Positions 1 to 7,293 of a stretch of 33,625 bases of DNA are shown here, piece by piece. The stretch's first letter is position 1; each line of letters begins with the position of its first letter. The notes under the pieces are model-generated. The model saw only the letters and a program-made list of their open reading frames with translations. It had not been told where the DNA came from and made no database searches. A program made the position numbers and the translations under genes. The stretch is from JACCTH01 sp050741915 (lineage in GTDB: Bacteria > Actinomycetota > Acidimicrobiia > Spongiisociales > ZC4RG35), in contig JBOGEX010000041.1 in the NCBI GenBank assembly GCA_050741915.1, forward strand, positions 1-33,625, in the 5' to 3' direction.

Positions 1-1285
1 AGGAGGGTTCGACGCCGTGGTAACCATCTTCGACCTCACCGATGGGTCTCAGGTGATGACCCTCGCCGGGCACACCGGGGCTATTGAGGACGTCGCCTTC
101 GATCCCAGCCGCGACCGCCTATACAGCACCGCCGATGGTGAGACTCTGGTTTGGGACATTGCGGCCGGCGGTCCGGCCGGCGCCGGGGTGATCCCATTCG
201 ATGCGGGAGGCGCGCCCGTGGTCTCACCCGACGGCAGCGAGGTGGCGATTGCAAACGACGTATCGCTCACTCGCTACGACTCTTCGACCGGAGCACGCCT
301 GGGCTCGATCGACGGGTATACCGACTGGTTTCTGCAGGCACCGGTGAGCCCAGACTGGCGGCTGGTGGCGATGGCGCAGCCTGGCTTCATCCCGAGCGCG
401 GGTGGTGACATCATCAACGTTTGGGTCCGGGATCTCATCACCGGAGACACGCTCCACCAGGTACCGCCCTGCGTATGGCCCAAGGCGTTCAGCAGCGACG
501 GGTCAATGCTGGTACTTGACGGAGTGGATCTCTTCGTCAGAGGTTTCCGGTGCCCATCCGCGAAAACCCCGAGTGAGATTGACCACCGCAGCCGGGTGGT
601 CGACACGATCACGGGAGAGGTGCTGCTCGACCTAGAGAACCGCGCCCTGTTGAGGGCGCTGTTCAATCCTGCAGGGGTGCTCGAACCCGACCGTTACCTG
701 GCGATACGCAGCTGGGACGCGGTGAACTTCGAGACGGTGGAGCTGCACGACATGACTACCGGAACCCTGGTGGCGCGCCTCGACATCGAGGGACAGGAGC
801 CGCTTTCCTTGGCATTCGACCCCAGCGGGCGGTACCTGGCGGTGGGCGGTCAGCACAGCGACGCCTCGGTGTTCGACATCAAGGCACTAGTCGAGGGCGC
901 CACGGTCGAGGAGGCTGTGGTGATGTATGGAGAAGTGGGGAGCGGTGGAGTTGCGGAGATAGCTCTTGGGCCCGATGGAATCCTGGCCACCTCGGCGCAC
1001 GATCCCCACCTTCGGCTCTGGGACATACACACGGGGGAGTTGCGTCGGGAACTGGCCCGAGTTTCCCGAAGTTCTCCACCGGTCGTATTCACCCCCGAAG
1101 GCGACGTTCTTTATGTGGACTGGACCGTAGAGCCTGCAGGGAGGGAGTGGGGAAAGGATGGCCGGGTCGTGCGGTTCCTCTTCAACAACGACCGGTTGGT
1201 CGAGTTGGCAAAGACCAGGGTGACCAGAGACCTCACCGCAGAGGAGTGCCATCGCTACCGCATCGACCCGGCCAACTGTTCCTGA
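1..1285 (+). CDS. WD40 repeat beta-propeller protein, 5' end outside window
   Basis: The frame is open from the first bases of the window, so the N-terminus lies upstream; the GTG at 17 is only the first internal start-like codon. About 427 codons are visible. Repeats with the WD40 pattern are clear, for example LAGHTGAIEDVAFDPSRD followed by LVWDI near the start, and LRLWDIHTGELRREL near the C-terminus, with several degenerate blades between. Such repeats fold into a propeller used for protein binding. In Actinobacteria they often form the C-terminal half of BTAD or NB-ARC regulators or kinases, but the partner domain is not visible. No signal peptide can be judged. The gene ends 17 nt before the convergent lipoprotein gene. 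Confidence 0.85.
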   Translation, partial: GGFDAVVTIFDLTDGSQVMTLAGHTGAIEDVAFDPSRDRLYSTADGETLVWDIAAGGPAGAGVIPFDAGGAPVVSPDGSEVAIANDVSLTRYDSSTGARLGSIDGYTDWFLQAPVSPDWRLVAMAQPGFIPSAGGDIINVWVRDLITGDTLHQVPPCVWPKAFSSDGSMLVLDGVDLFVRGFRCPSAKTPSEIDHRSRVVDTITGEVLLDLENRALLRALFNPAGVLEPDRYLAIRSWDAVNFETVELHDMTTGTLVARLDIEGQEPLSLAFDPSGRYLAVGGQHSDASVFDIKALVEGATVEEAVVMYGEVGSGGVAEIALGPDGILATSAHDPHLRLWDIHTGELRRELARVSRSSPPVVFTPEGDVLYVDWTVEPAGREWGKDGRVVRFLFNNDRLVELAKTRVTRDLTAEECHRYRIDPANCS

Positions 1286-1304
1286 TCCGTCTCCAAGTCG
1301 GATC
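1284..1304. terminator. Possible small bidirectional hairpin between convergent genes
   Basis: GATCCG (1284-1289) and CGGATC (1299-1304) form a 6-bp stem with a 9-nt loop spanning the gap between two convergent stop codons. There is no clear T-tract, so this is a weak call. Confidence 0.3.
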
Positions 1305-1989
1305 AATCTGCCGAGCCGTTTACGACCGCGACGTATTCACGGCTGCGCTGTTCCCAGAGGGCGATCGATGCCTCGGTGAGGCGGAAGTTGGTTTGACCCG
1401 GTGTGTACATGATCGCCACGTCGTCCGGATGGGCCTCGGCCACCCAATCGGCGAAGGGGGCCCATACCTGCTGATCGAACCCGTTCTCCAAAAAGACGAT
1501 CTGATCTGCAGCCGAAACGATTCTGCCGTCCAGAACCACTAGGTCGTACCAACTGCCGGTGTACGGCCCAAGTCCCATCTCATCTGACCTGATTCCGTGG
1601 TAGTCGTACGGGCAGCGCACGGTCGTTCCAGATGGCGAAGTCTCTTGGACCATGCATGAGTCGAACATGTGCTTGAAGCCCTGCGCTTGGTTGAAACTGA
1701 CCTCGAGGCGCAAGCCTTCCAAACTTCCACCAAACTCCCTCGGGACCTCAGAGGTCAAGTAGGTCGCCATGCTGTCCGCGTCATTAGCTGCGTAGGCGGC
1801 GACAAAGAGGTTGGCGATTTCGACCGCTGCCTCCTTCGACGGAGAAACAGCCGTGGCGGCGGTCGTCGAGGCGGCCGCGGGAACGGTCCCTTGAGTGGTT
1901 GTGGTCGCCGCAGGCGCGCAGGCGGCGAGAACGACCAGGACGGCCGTGGTGATAATTGACCATCGGGCCAAGGTTGTTGGCTGCTTCAT
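1303..1989 (-). CDS. Putative secreted lipoprotein, NTF2-like region
   Basis: 228 aa. The N-terminus is a lipoprotein signal: a few polar residues, a hydrophobic stretch, then the lipobox LAAC with Cys at about 24, followed by a Thr/Ala-rich linker. Lipidation at the outer face of the membrane is therefore expected. The mature part (EIANLFVAAYAANDADSMATYL) resembles the first helix of NTF2/SnoaL-like small alpha+beta proteins; this is only a pattern impression and no catalytic residues are recognisable. The ATG start has a good Shine-Dalgarno sequence (AGGAAAGG). It lies 13 nt downstream of the haloperoxidase-like gene on the same strand, so the two are probably cotranscribed and both act outside the cytoplasm. 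Confidence 0.75.
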   Translation of the reverse strand: MKQPTTLARWSIITTAVLVVLAACAPAATTTTQGTVPAAASTTAATAVSPSKEAAVEIANLFVAAYAANDADSMATYLTSEVPREFGGSLEGLRLEVSFNQAQGFKHMFDSCMVQETSPSGTTVRCPYDYHGIRSDEMGLGPYTGSWYDLVVLDGRIVSAADQIVFLENGFDQQVWAPFADWVAEAHPDDVAIMYTPGQTNFRLTEASIALWEQRSREYVAVVNGSAD

Positions 1990-2002
1990 CAGGTTCCTTT
2001 CC

Positions 2003-3343
2003 TCAATCTGTGGACTGGAAGTGGTGCTTGTCGAGCCAGTGAGCGATCTTCTTCCCTATGACGTGGCCCTGCACGTCGGCGGTGCGGAAGTGGATGCCGG
2101 CCCAGACGCGGGCGTCGATGATCTCCTTGATGGCGTGGGAGAACCGCTCGAAGCTCCTCGTTGTCCCCGAGAAGGTGCTAAACGTGCTGAAAGCGACCTT
2201 GTCAGTGCCGAAGAAATTCTGCAGCGTCTCCACCACCGCCCCGCTGATGCAGGTGTGTCCCGAGGGATGCTCGGGGAACGGCGGCGTGGCGAACAGCGGC
2301 GTCCAAGTGGTGTCGGCCACTGTGGCCGGGTTCCCATCCGTGTCGGCCTCGTGGATGGCGGTCAACGGTCGCCAAAAGTTCCAGTAGTACTTGTCGTTCC
2401 AACAGGCGATGGCGCCGTCGGCCCCGGCGAGGTTGGCCATGGCGAACATCCGGGCCGCCTCGGCAATGTCGAGGTCCTGGGTGTCGGCGACCTGGCGGAA
2501 GATCGAGTTGAACAGAACCGCGCCGTTGGCCTGCCAAAAGAGCGCCGCGTCGGTCTGGTCGGCGGTGCGGGTCGGGCTGGTGAGCGATCCCAACTCCTTC
2601 ACCTCATTGAAGTCCTCCGCGTACTCGGGACCGGTGAGCGCGTTTGGTCCGTCCGATCGAAGCGCGGCCGCGTTCGGAATGATGAACGGGCGCACGTTCC
2701 CGACCCACGGAGCGGGCTCGAAGACGAAGGCGGGTGGCGTGCGTCGCCACTCACCCGGATCGAAGCCTTCCAGCGGAGTGAAGCCGACGAAGCGCCCGTC
2801 GTTGGTTCGGTTGGCGACCATCGCCGCCGCGGTCGCCGCGCCGACTCCGATGCCTCCGTTCTTGGCGGCTCCATCAGGGATTCCTGCAAGCGAGGTGGCC
2901 AGCTGGGCGTCCAGGGTCGCCTGTTGAGCGGGGAAGAGCGCGACGAGTACGTGATGAGCGGCCGTGGCGGCGGCGGGTGACGAGTCTGCCGACCCGGAGA
3001 TGGGCGGGGCACCTAGGTAGGGCTCGTAGCCGCCTTCGATGGCGTTGACCGCGTCATACACGGCGCCTTGGACCATCGCGAGGTGGAGATAGGCCACGGT
3101 CGGGCCCTGTCCGGCGGTGCCGATGATCGCCGCCTGGGCGTTGGCGTTCCATTCGATCACCATGTCTGCCGGCGTCGCTTCGACCGCCGCGCCTGCCGAC
3201 TGGACAGCGGGCACCATCGTTCCCAGCAGGGCCGCGAGGATGAGGACTGCCATCCACCCTCGCCGTGCTTGTCGATCTTTTCTAGCCATGTGGTCCGCGG
3301 CGGCTGCCGTTACGAACGTCCATCGCGTCCGAGACTGTTTCAC
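2003..3343 (-). CDS. Vanadium-dependent haloperoxidase-like / PAP2-superfamily secreted enzyme
   Basis: 446 aa. The vanadate/phosphate-binding signature of the haloperoxidase/PAP2 superfamily is complete in the C-terminal third: KYYWNFWRP (about 318-326), PSGH (about 360-363, the His being the acid-base residue), and RVWAGIHFRTAD (about 412-423, with Arg, vanadate-ligand His and Asp). Characterised relatives oxidise halides with H2O2 or hydrolyse phosphomonoesters; which applies cannot be read from sequence. A basic N-terminus followed by a hydrophobic segment (about 30-50) indicates secretion. I chose the GTG start at 3343 because AGGAAG lies 7 nt upstream; the internal ATG at 3289 lacks a ribosome site. 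It precedes the lipoprotein gene in a likely two-gene operon. Confidence 0.88.
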   Translation of the reverse strand: MKQSRTRWTFVTAAAADHMARKDRQARRGWMAVLILAALLGTMVPAVQSAGAAVEATPADMVIEWNANAQAAIIGTAGQGPTVAYLHLAMVQGAVYDAVNAIEGGYEPYLGAPPISGSADSSPAAATAAHHVLVALFPAQQATLDAQLATSLAGIPDGAAKNGGIGVGAATAAAMVANRTNDGRFVGFTPLEGFDPGEWRRTPPAFVFEPAPWVGNVRPFIIPNAAALRSDGPNALTGPEYAEDFNEVKELGSLTSPTRTADQTDAALFWQANGAVLFNSIFRQVADTQDLDIAEAARMFAMANLAGADGAIACWNDKYYWNFWRPLTAIHEADTDGNPATVADTTWTPLFATPPFPEHPSGHTCISGAVVETLQNFFGTDKVAFSTFSTFSGTTRSFERFSHAIKEIIDARVWAGIHFRTADVQGHVIGKKIAHWLDKHHFQSTD

Positions 3344-3542
3344 GGTCGCTTCCTTTCGTCAGTGGCGAAGTCGCTTCTACGACTCCCCATTTGGGATTCG
3401 ACCTGTATGTCGCGGCTCCCTTTGAAGGCTCTTGAGGAAACCTTTGAGTGAGTCCCAAGCGATTGGCGTGACCGACCGCGTCACCCCGGCGGGACTTCAA
3501 TGATCGTTAGCCGATCATGCGGTGTGGATCAGGCTCAATGCA

Positions 3543-3586
3543 GCACGCTTGGAGGGACTAGAACCCCACCTCCTGATTTGAAGTCA
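3543..3586 (-). repeat. Degenerate tRNA-Arg 3'-half remnant (old attachment scar)
   Basis: Read on the minus strand this is a decayed copy of the T-arm, acceptor and anticodon region of tRNA-Arg. It aligns to the intact gene at 22496-22572 with several substitutions and one missing base (for example GGAGGGACTAGAACCCC in place of GGAGGGACTCGAACCCCC). There is no 5' half, so it is not a functional tRNA. It has the same orientation as the other tRNA fragments and lies 52 nt upstream of the MNT/HEPN module. I read it as the oldest integration scar of the island. Confidence 0.65.
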
Positions 3587-3600
3587 CTTCAGTCCTTGGT

Positions 3601-3629
3601 GTATCACCAATTTCACCATTTGGTGATAC
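3601..3629 (+). promoter_or_regulatory. Palindromic operator and likely leaderless promoter of the CopG-MNT/HEPN module
   Basis: Perfect 10-bp inverted repeat GTATCACCAA (3601-3610) / TTGGTGATAC (3620-3629) with a 9-nt spacer. TACGCT at 3627-3632 is a plausible -10 hexamer placed 6 nt before the GTG start at 3639, which has no Shine-Dalgarno sequence. The palindrome overlaps that promoter. The first gene begins with a ribbon-helix-helix domain, so autorepression by the antitoxin at this site is a natural inference. Confidence 0.65.
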
Positions 3630-3638
3630 GCTTTGGTC

Positions 3639-4079
3639 GTGCGTCGCGCAACCGTCACTCTTCCCGACGACCTCGAGCAAAAGCTCGAGCGGTTCCGAGG
3701 GACCCAGCCGGCGCGTCCGTCTTTAACTGCCATCGTTCAGGCTGCTCTGGAGCGCTACATCGAGGCTGGTATGCCGGACGCTGGCGCACAAACCTTGCTG
3801 AATCGTGTCCTCCGACATCGGGGGGCGATCAAGGAGGTGGTGAGATCTCATGGCGGTTCCAACCCTCGTCTTTTTGGGTCCGCCGCTAGAGGGGAGGCGA
3901 ATCACCTGAGCGACGCCGACATCCTTATAGATCTTGAGCCCGGTCGGACTCTTTTCGACCTGGCAGCGATGCGCGCCGAGCTTGAGGATTTGCTCGATGT
4001 GCCCATCGACATTGTGACTAGCTCGGGATTGGAGGGTGACACCCGAGACGAGATCCTCACCGATGCCTTGTCACTTTGA
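3639..4079 (+). CDS. CopG/RHH-MNT nucleotidyltransferase fusion antitoxin
   Basis: 146 aa from the GTG at 3639 (a TTG at 3633 would add two residues). Residues about 1-45 match a ribbon-helix-helix DNA-binding domain: the beta strand RRATVTLPDDLEQKLERF followed by two helices (PSLTAIVQAALERYI). Residues about 60-140 are a minimal nucleotidyltransferase: GS at 80-81 and DAD at 92-94 give the GSx10DxD catalytic signature. In HEPN/MNT (type VII) toxin-antitoxin systems the MNT partner neutralises the HEPN RNase, in studied cases by AMPylating it. The HEPN gene follows with a 4-base overlap. MNT antitoxins usually lack their own DNA-binding domain, so the fusion probably adds operon autoregulation through the palindrome just upstream. 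Confidence 0.88.
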   Translation: MRRATVTLPDDLEQKLERFRGTQPARPSLTAIVQAALERYIEAGMPDAGAQTLLNRVLRHRGAIKEVVRSHGGSNPRLFGSAARGEANHLSDADILIDLEPGRTLFDLAAMRAELEDLLDVPIDIVTSSGLEGDTRDEILTDALSL

Positions 4080-4405
4080 ACACGGCAGACAAGCGACGCC
4101 TGGATCATGTGCTCGATGCTGTCGACCGCATTGGCCGCTATTGCGAGAAAGGCCCAGAATCCCTCGATGACGAGAAGACGCGAGATGCTGTCTTCCGCTG
4201 CCTAACCGTCATCGGAGAGGCACTCGGCGCCCTGAGCGAGCCCAACCACCGGCGGCTCCCATCGTTGCCTCCTCGCCTACCAAAGGGCCAACGGAACATC
4301 CTTGTACATGAGTATTGGAGGATCGACCTCGGTATCATTTGGGACACGATCCAACGCGATCTCCCGCCGCTCAAGAAAGATATTCAGTCGCTACTAGCCG
4401 AGTGA
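4076..4405 (+). CDS. HEPN-domain RNase toxin (HepT/DUF86-like)
   Basis: 109 aa, TTG start overlapping the previous stop codon (TTGA), so translation is coupled to the antitoxin. All-helical composition with the HEPN active-site motif RNILVH (Arg 73, His 78; R-x4-H) followed by EYWRIDLGIIWDTI, characteristic of the DUF86/HepT family. Known members are RNases inactivated by modification of a Tyr close to this motif; here Tyr 80 (VHEY) is the likely target. The size is typical and no disabling mutation is visible. The pair looks intact and functional. Confidence 0.87.
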   Translation: MNTADKRRLDHVLDAVDRIGRYCEKGPESLDDEKTRDAVFRCLTVIGEALGALSEPNHRRLPSLPPRLPKGQRNILVHEYWRIDLGIIWDTIQRDLPPLKKDIQSLLAE

Positions 4406-4619
4406 CAAGCGTTGCCGCCCTACATGACGAAGAGATGTTCGTGACTATTCGTCGCTAGACCCTGTCGGATGGCGATGGTTGTAACAAGTGATCGGAATGG
4501 CAGTATGGCCCCCGCGGGTCAACGTCGCTAATTGAGGCAAGTCATCCTTCCATTCGATCCGATCCGCCGGCCATACGAGGGATCTTCTTAGCTGCCGAGA
4601 ATCTGCGGGCTGAGTTATG

Positions 4620-4649
4620 CGAAACCGCCACCAATAGCATTGGGTTTCG
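4620..4649 (-). terminator. Hairpin downstream of the tRNA-Arg fragment
   Basis: CGAAAC / GTTTCG as outer arms with CCAAT / ATTGG inside form a stem-loop at 4620-4649, directly 3' of the tRNA fragment on the minus strand. Similar hairpins follow the fragment at 12305 and the intact tRNA, as expected if the integrating DNA carried a tRNA 3' end plus its terminator. The rest of 4406-4619 shows no gene or motif I can name. Confidence 0.45.
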
Positions 4650-4654
4650 TCAGA

Positions 4655-4698
4655 GGCACGCCCGGAGGGACTCGAACCCCCAACCTCCTGATCCGTAG
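4655..4698 (-). repeat. tRNA-Arg(ACG) 3' fragment, probable attachment-site scar
   Basis: 44 bp identical to the 3' half of the intact tRNA-Arg(ACG), running from the discriminator region through the T-arm and variable loop and stopping at the anticodon (CCGTAG). Identity is lost abruptly one base later. No 5' half is present. Tyrosine integrases commonly recombine within tRNA 3' halves and leave such direct repeats, so this is read as the far end of an inserted element whose other end is at 12305 or 22496. Confidence 0.8.
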
Positions 4699-4710
4699 AT
4701 CTCCAAGCGG

Positions 4711-4825
4711 TGTCCACGGATGTCCACGAGAGTTCGTGCGGCCTGGAGGGACGCATCTTTCAAGTCCACCCGTGTCCACGGTCGTCCGTGTGAATCCACA
4801 GCGAATGGCTCCCAACTTGGCTCCC
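4711..4825 (+). repeat. Short tandem repeats beside the scar, candidate integrase arm sites
   Basis: TGTCCACGGA/TGTCCACGAG (4711-4730, period 10), a diverged pair CGTGTCCACG/GTCGTCCGTG (4771-4790), and TGGCTCCC twice with period 12 (4806-4813 and 4818-4825). They lie just inside the scar, where tyrosine integrases bind arm-type sites. ATGGCTCCCAA recurs at 12220-12230, near the presumed opposite end of the same unit. Confidence 0.45.
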
Positions 4826-4877
4826 GCGTCCGACTGAGGATCACCGGTCCCGGGCGATTGGTCGTACGCTTTTAGTA

Positions 4878-5270
4878 ATGCGACTCACCGCCGCCGTCGT
4901 TCAAGAGCCACCCTGGTACGTTGCCCGCTGCCTTGAGGTCGAAGTCACAAGCCAGGGCGAGAGCGTCGAGAACGCACTGAAGAATCCTCGAGAGGCCCTC
5001 GAGCTCTAATTCGAGGATACCCCGATCATCGCGGCTGATCGACATCCCGGCGGGAGCCCAAGCCTCCCCGTCGTCTCCAGCAGCAACGTAGTGCGCGCAC
5101 TGGCCAAGGCCGGTTTCGGCGAGTGCCGACTCGGTAGCCATCTGAAGCTGCGGAACGAGGCACGGAGGACGGTGATCGTCCCGATGTATCGCGAGTTGGC
5201 GCGAGGCACGCTTCGCTCGATTCTGCGCCAGCCGGATCTGGCGGTGGAGGCTTTCATCGAGCTGCTGTGA
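4878..5270 (+). pseudogene. Decayed hicB-hicA toxin-antitoxin pair
   Basis: An ATG at 4878 opens a HicB-like antitoxin N-terminus (MRLTAAVVQEPPWYVARCLE, then SQGESVENALKNPREALEL) that ends after 43 codons at TAA (5007-5009), where relatives normally have Tyr. The same frame continues with FEDTPIIAADRHPGG and then a HicA-like toxin (LPVVSSSNVVRALAKAGF, GSHLKL, RTVIVPMYRELARGTL) to TGA at 5268. The HicA catalytic GSH His is kept, but the PMH commonly seen in relatives is PMY, no start codon for HicA is apparent, and the HicB C-terminus is missing. Deletion plus a nonsense change is the simplest reading. TACGCT 7 nt before the ATG suggests a leaderless promoter. Confidence 0.75.
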
Positions 5271-5568
5271 TGCTCGACAATCGGAACCCAGAACTGAGGC
5301 CGCGATTGTGGCATTCCGTTTTGCGCCGGTTGCATAGCGGTTCGTCATATCAGGCTTGCGACCCGTCCCGGCAGATTGCCCCATTGTCAGGGATCCGTGA
5401 TCGGGATGTGATCATCAGTCGTCTACTCCCGACCGGCGTCGCCGAACGCTTGGTCAGGCCGGGCCTGATCGAGTATTCGACCGACAGTCGGCCGGGTAGA
5501 TCTTCCGGCTCCCCAGTTGTCTCTTCAAATTCAGCCTCGTAGCCCTGGCCTCCCTCCGCACAGGGGCA
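5271..5568. other. Gap without recognisable gene; holds dispersed repeat copy A
   Basis: No convincing coding sequence on either strand. The stretch 5337-5418 is an imperfect copy of 11869-11948, listed separately. The promoter of the tetR operon begins at its right edge. Confidence 0.5.
5337..5418 (+). repeat. Dispersed 80-bp imperfect repeat, copy A
   Basis: Aligns over about 80 bp with 11869-11948. Shared blocks include CAGGCTTGC, TCCCGGC, GTCAG, ATCCG and GGATGTGATCA in the same order with near-identical spacing. Both copies lie to the right of a tRNA-Arg fragment. Function unknown; probably the remnant of a gene or element end shared by two insertions. Confidence 0.6.
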
Positions 5569-5619
5569 TTGACAATCTCGACGATTAGTCATACTATGAC
5601 AAGGATGCCATATTATGAC
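5569..5619 (+). promoter_or_regulatory. tetR operon promoter with overlapping palindromic operator
   Basis: TTGACA (5569-5574), 17 nt, then TACTAT (5592-5597) form a near-consensus sigma-70 promoter. The perfect inverted repeat GTCATACTATGAC (5588-5600) covers the -10 element, and a second imperfect copy GCCATATTATGAC lies at 5607-5619. A related GACATATCATGAC overlaps the tetR start at 5766-5778. The arrangement fits autorepression by the TetR-family product. Confidence 0.75.
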
Positions 5620-5763
5620 ACACAGCGCCCATTGAGACGTTGTCTCAGGATCACGAGGCAGATCCCTCTCAAGGCCGCGGCCAATCTGCCAAGGGCTCGG
5701 GCCGGGGTATCTCACCCATCCGTCTACCACCACTTTCCTGCTGATCGTCATAGGGTGACATGC
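5588..5763 (+). repeat. Degenerate in-frame duplication of the tetR operator and HTH-coding 5' end
   Basis: 5588-5619 matches 5747-5778 with a 159-bp offset (GTCATA-n3-TGAC, then ATG-n-CATAT-n-ATGAC). The translated upstream copy from the ATG at 5605 (MPYYDTQRPLRRC...RQIPLKAAANL...VSHPSVYHHFPADRH) parallels the true TetR N-terminus (MTYHDAGSLSRH...RQVILVAAAELL...VTHRTVYRYFPGRH) but lacks about 13 residues of the HTH. The copy stays open and in frame with tetR, so an N-terminally extended protein could in principle be made. Confidence 0.65.
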
Positions 5764-6381
5764 ATGACATATCATGACGCTGGCTCACTGAGCCGTCATA
5801 CAGAAGCCACCAGACAGGTCATCCTCGTTGCGGCAGCCGAGCTCCTCCGAGAGCGGAGCGGCGCCGACTTCTCCATGCAGAAGGTGGCCGACCGGGCCGG
5901 GGTGACTCACCGGACCGTCTACCGCTACTTCCCCGGCCGCCACATCTTGATGAGCGAAGCCGCCGGTCGAGTCATCCCTGGTCTCGCGGAGCCTTCCGCT
6001 TTTCTCGACCCGGACTCAATACAGGCTTGGGTAGATGCGCTCCCCGATCAGCTGGCTCTGGTCGAATCCCACCTTGACATCTTCAGGGCTGTGGTCAGCG
6101 CTGTCATCGCCTCCGATGAGACGGGACAGGACGACGGACGCATGCACGACCGCTACACCCGGCTCTGGGAGGTCTTTCGCAATGAGTTTCCCAATCCGCC
6201 CGAGGATGAGGCCCGGCAGACGTTCGCGGTTCTCCGCCAAGTCGGCTCTTCGATGACCTACATCAACTTTCGGCGCGGCTTCGGTCTTTCACCCTCGGCG
6301 GCCGCCGAGGCAGTTGAGACCACGGCCAGACAAATCATCAAGGAAGCCGCCCGGCGTAATCGCGCCACGGCGCGGCATTAG
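5764..6381 (+). CDS. TetR-family transcriptional repressor
   Basis: 205 aa, normal family length. The N-terminal HTH is textbook: ATRQVILVAAAELLRERSGADFSM, then VADRAGVTHRTVYRYFPGRHIL. The remaining helices would form the ligand and dimer domain. The ATG at 5764 is preferred because GGGTGA lies 6 nt upstream and homology begins here; the frame is open further upstream because of a partial duplication of the gene's own 5' end. The genes behind it are on the same strand with gaps of 45 nt or less, so this repressor probably governs the operon to 11262 and itself. The ligand is unknown. Its last 20 or so codons have a second copy at about 8765-8822. Confidence 0.87.
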   Translation: MTYHDAGSLSRHTEATRQVILVAAAELLRERSGADFSMQKVADRAGVTHRTVYRYFPGRHILMSEAAGRVIPGLAEPSAFLDPDSIQAWVDALPDQLALVESHLDIFRAVVSAVIASDETGQDDGRMHDRYTRLWEVFRNEFPNPPEDEARQTFAVLRQVGSSMTYINFRRGFGLSPSAAAEAVETTARQIIKEAARRNRATARH

Positions 6382-6396
6382 AAGGAGGAGAAGAAC

Positions 6397-7248
6397 ATGA
6401 CCCTTATCAGAGGTGAGGAGGATGTGACGGTTCAGACCGGTCATCCGCCACTCGGACGCACCTTCGCCATGACCCTTTTCGGGGTCGGGAATGGGGTCAT
6501 GTCGGCGACCATGGTCTATTTCGTCGTCACCTTGGCCCTGCCCCTCGCTGGCGATCCCGGTGCGCCGCCTATCCCCCCCTTCATTGCCTCCATCGCCATT
6601 TTCGCCCTGATCGGAGTCCTCTCAGTACTCTGGTCGGGGGCGCTCCGTCGCCGCTGGTTCTGGCTGGTGGCCGCCCTACCCGCCACGCTGATGCTCGCCT
6701 TCAACGCACCCTTCATCGCCCACGACGTCACCCGCCCTGTCATCACCCCACAGTTCCTCGTCACCCTTGGGGCGGTCGCGGGAGGGCTCGCCACCATCAT
6801 CGGCGGCATCGTCGCCTTCCGTGAGGTGCGCCGCGGCCGGCCGGCCTGGACAGGCTCCGGTCGTGCCGGATGGGTGTCGACGACGGTCATAGGCGTGGTC
6901 GTGGGTGCCGCGGTGACGTCGATCCTGGCCGGTCTGGCATCGGCCGGCGGGGTGGCGATCGCCGAGTCACCAACGGTGACCGGGGTGCTAACCGCCGAGA
7001 GGACCAGGTTCGTCGAGACCGGCCTCCACACAGGCGATGGCGAGGTACTCGGGCTGTTCGTCACCAACAAGGACGACATAGCACACACCTTCGATATCGA
7101 CAGCCTCGATATCCATGTTGACCTACCAGCGAACTCGACCACGGCGATTGCGATCCAACCAACTGGACCCGGCAGTCTCCAGATTTACTGCAGTGTTCCC
7201 GGCCATCGGGAAGCCGGCATGGTGGCGACGATCGGCGTCAACGCATAG
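6397..7248 (+). CDS. Multi-pass membrane protein with C-terminal cupredoxin domain
   Basis: 283 aa with a strong ribosome site (AAGGAGGAG). Hydrophobic segments near residues 25-50, 65-85, 90-110, 120-145 and 165-190 indicate about five membrane helices. After the last one, about 95 residues form a cupredoxin-like domain with a full type-1 copper ligand set: His 230 (AHTF), Cys 265, His 270 and Met 275 in YCSVPGHREAGM. The domain should sit outside the cytoplasm, so the protein may tether a blue-copper electron carrier to the membrane, or bind copper. I do not recognise the membrane part as a named family. It is the first structural gene after tetR. Confidence 0.78.
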   Translation: MTLIRGEEDVTVQTGHPPLGRTFAMTLFGVGNGVMSATMVYFVVTLALPLAGDPGAPPIPPFIASIAIFALIGVLSVLWSGALRRRWFWLVAALPATLMLAFNAPFIAHDVTRPVITPQFLVTLGAVAGGLATIIGGIVAFREVRRGRPAWTGSGRAGWVSTTVIGVVVGAAVTSILAGLASAGGVAIAESPTVTGVLTAERTRFVETGLHTGDGEVLGLFVTNKDDIAHTFDIDSLDIHVDLPANSTTAIAIQPTGPGSLQIYCSVPGHREAGMVATIGVNA

Positions 7249-7293
7249 GCGTCACCGAGAAGAGAGACGCAATCACGAAGGGAAAGGGCAGAG

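Noticed and set aside
1895..2980. Plus-strand open frame of about 361 codons
   Set aside because: Antisense shadow of the haloperoxidase-like gene, whose catalytic motifs are all on the minus strand.
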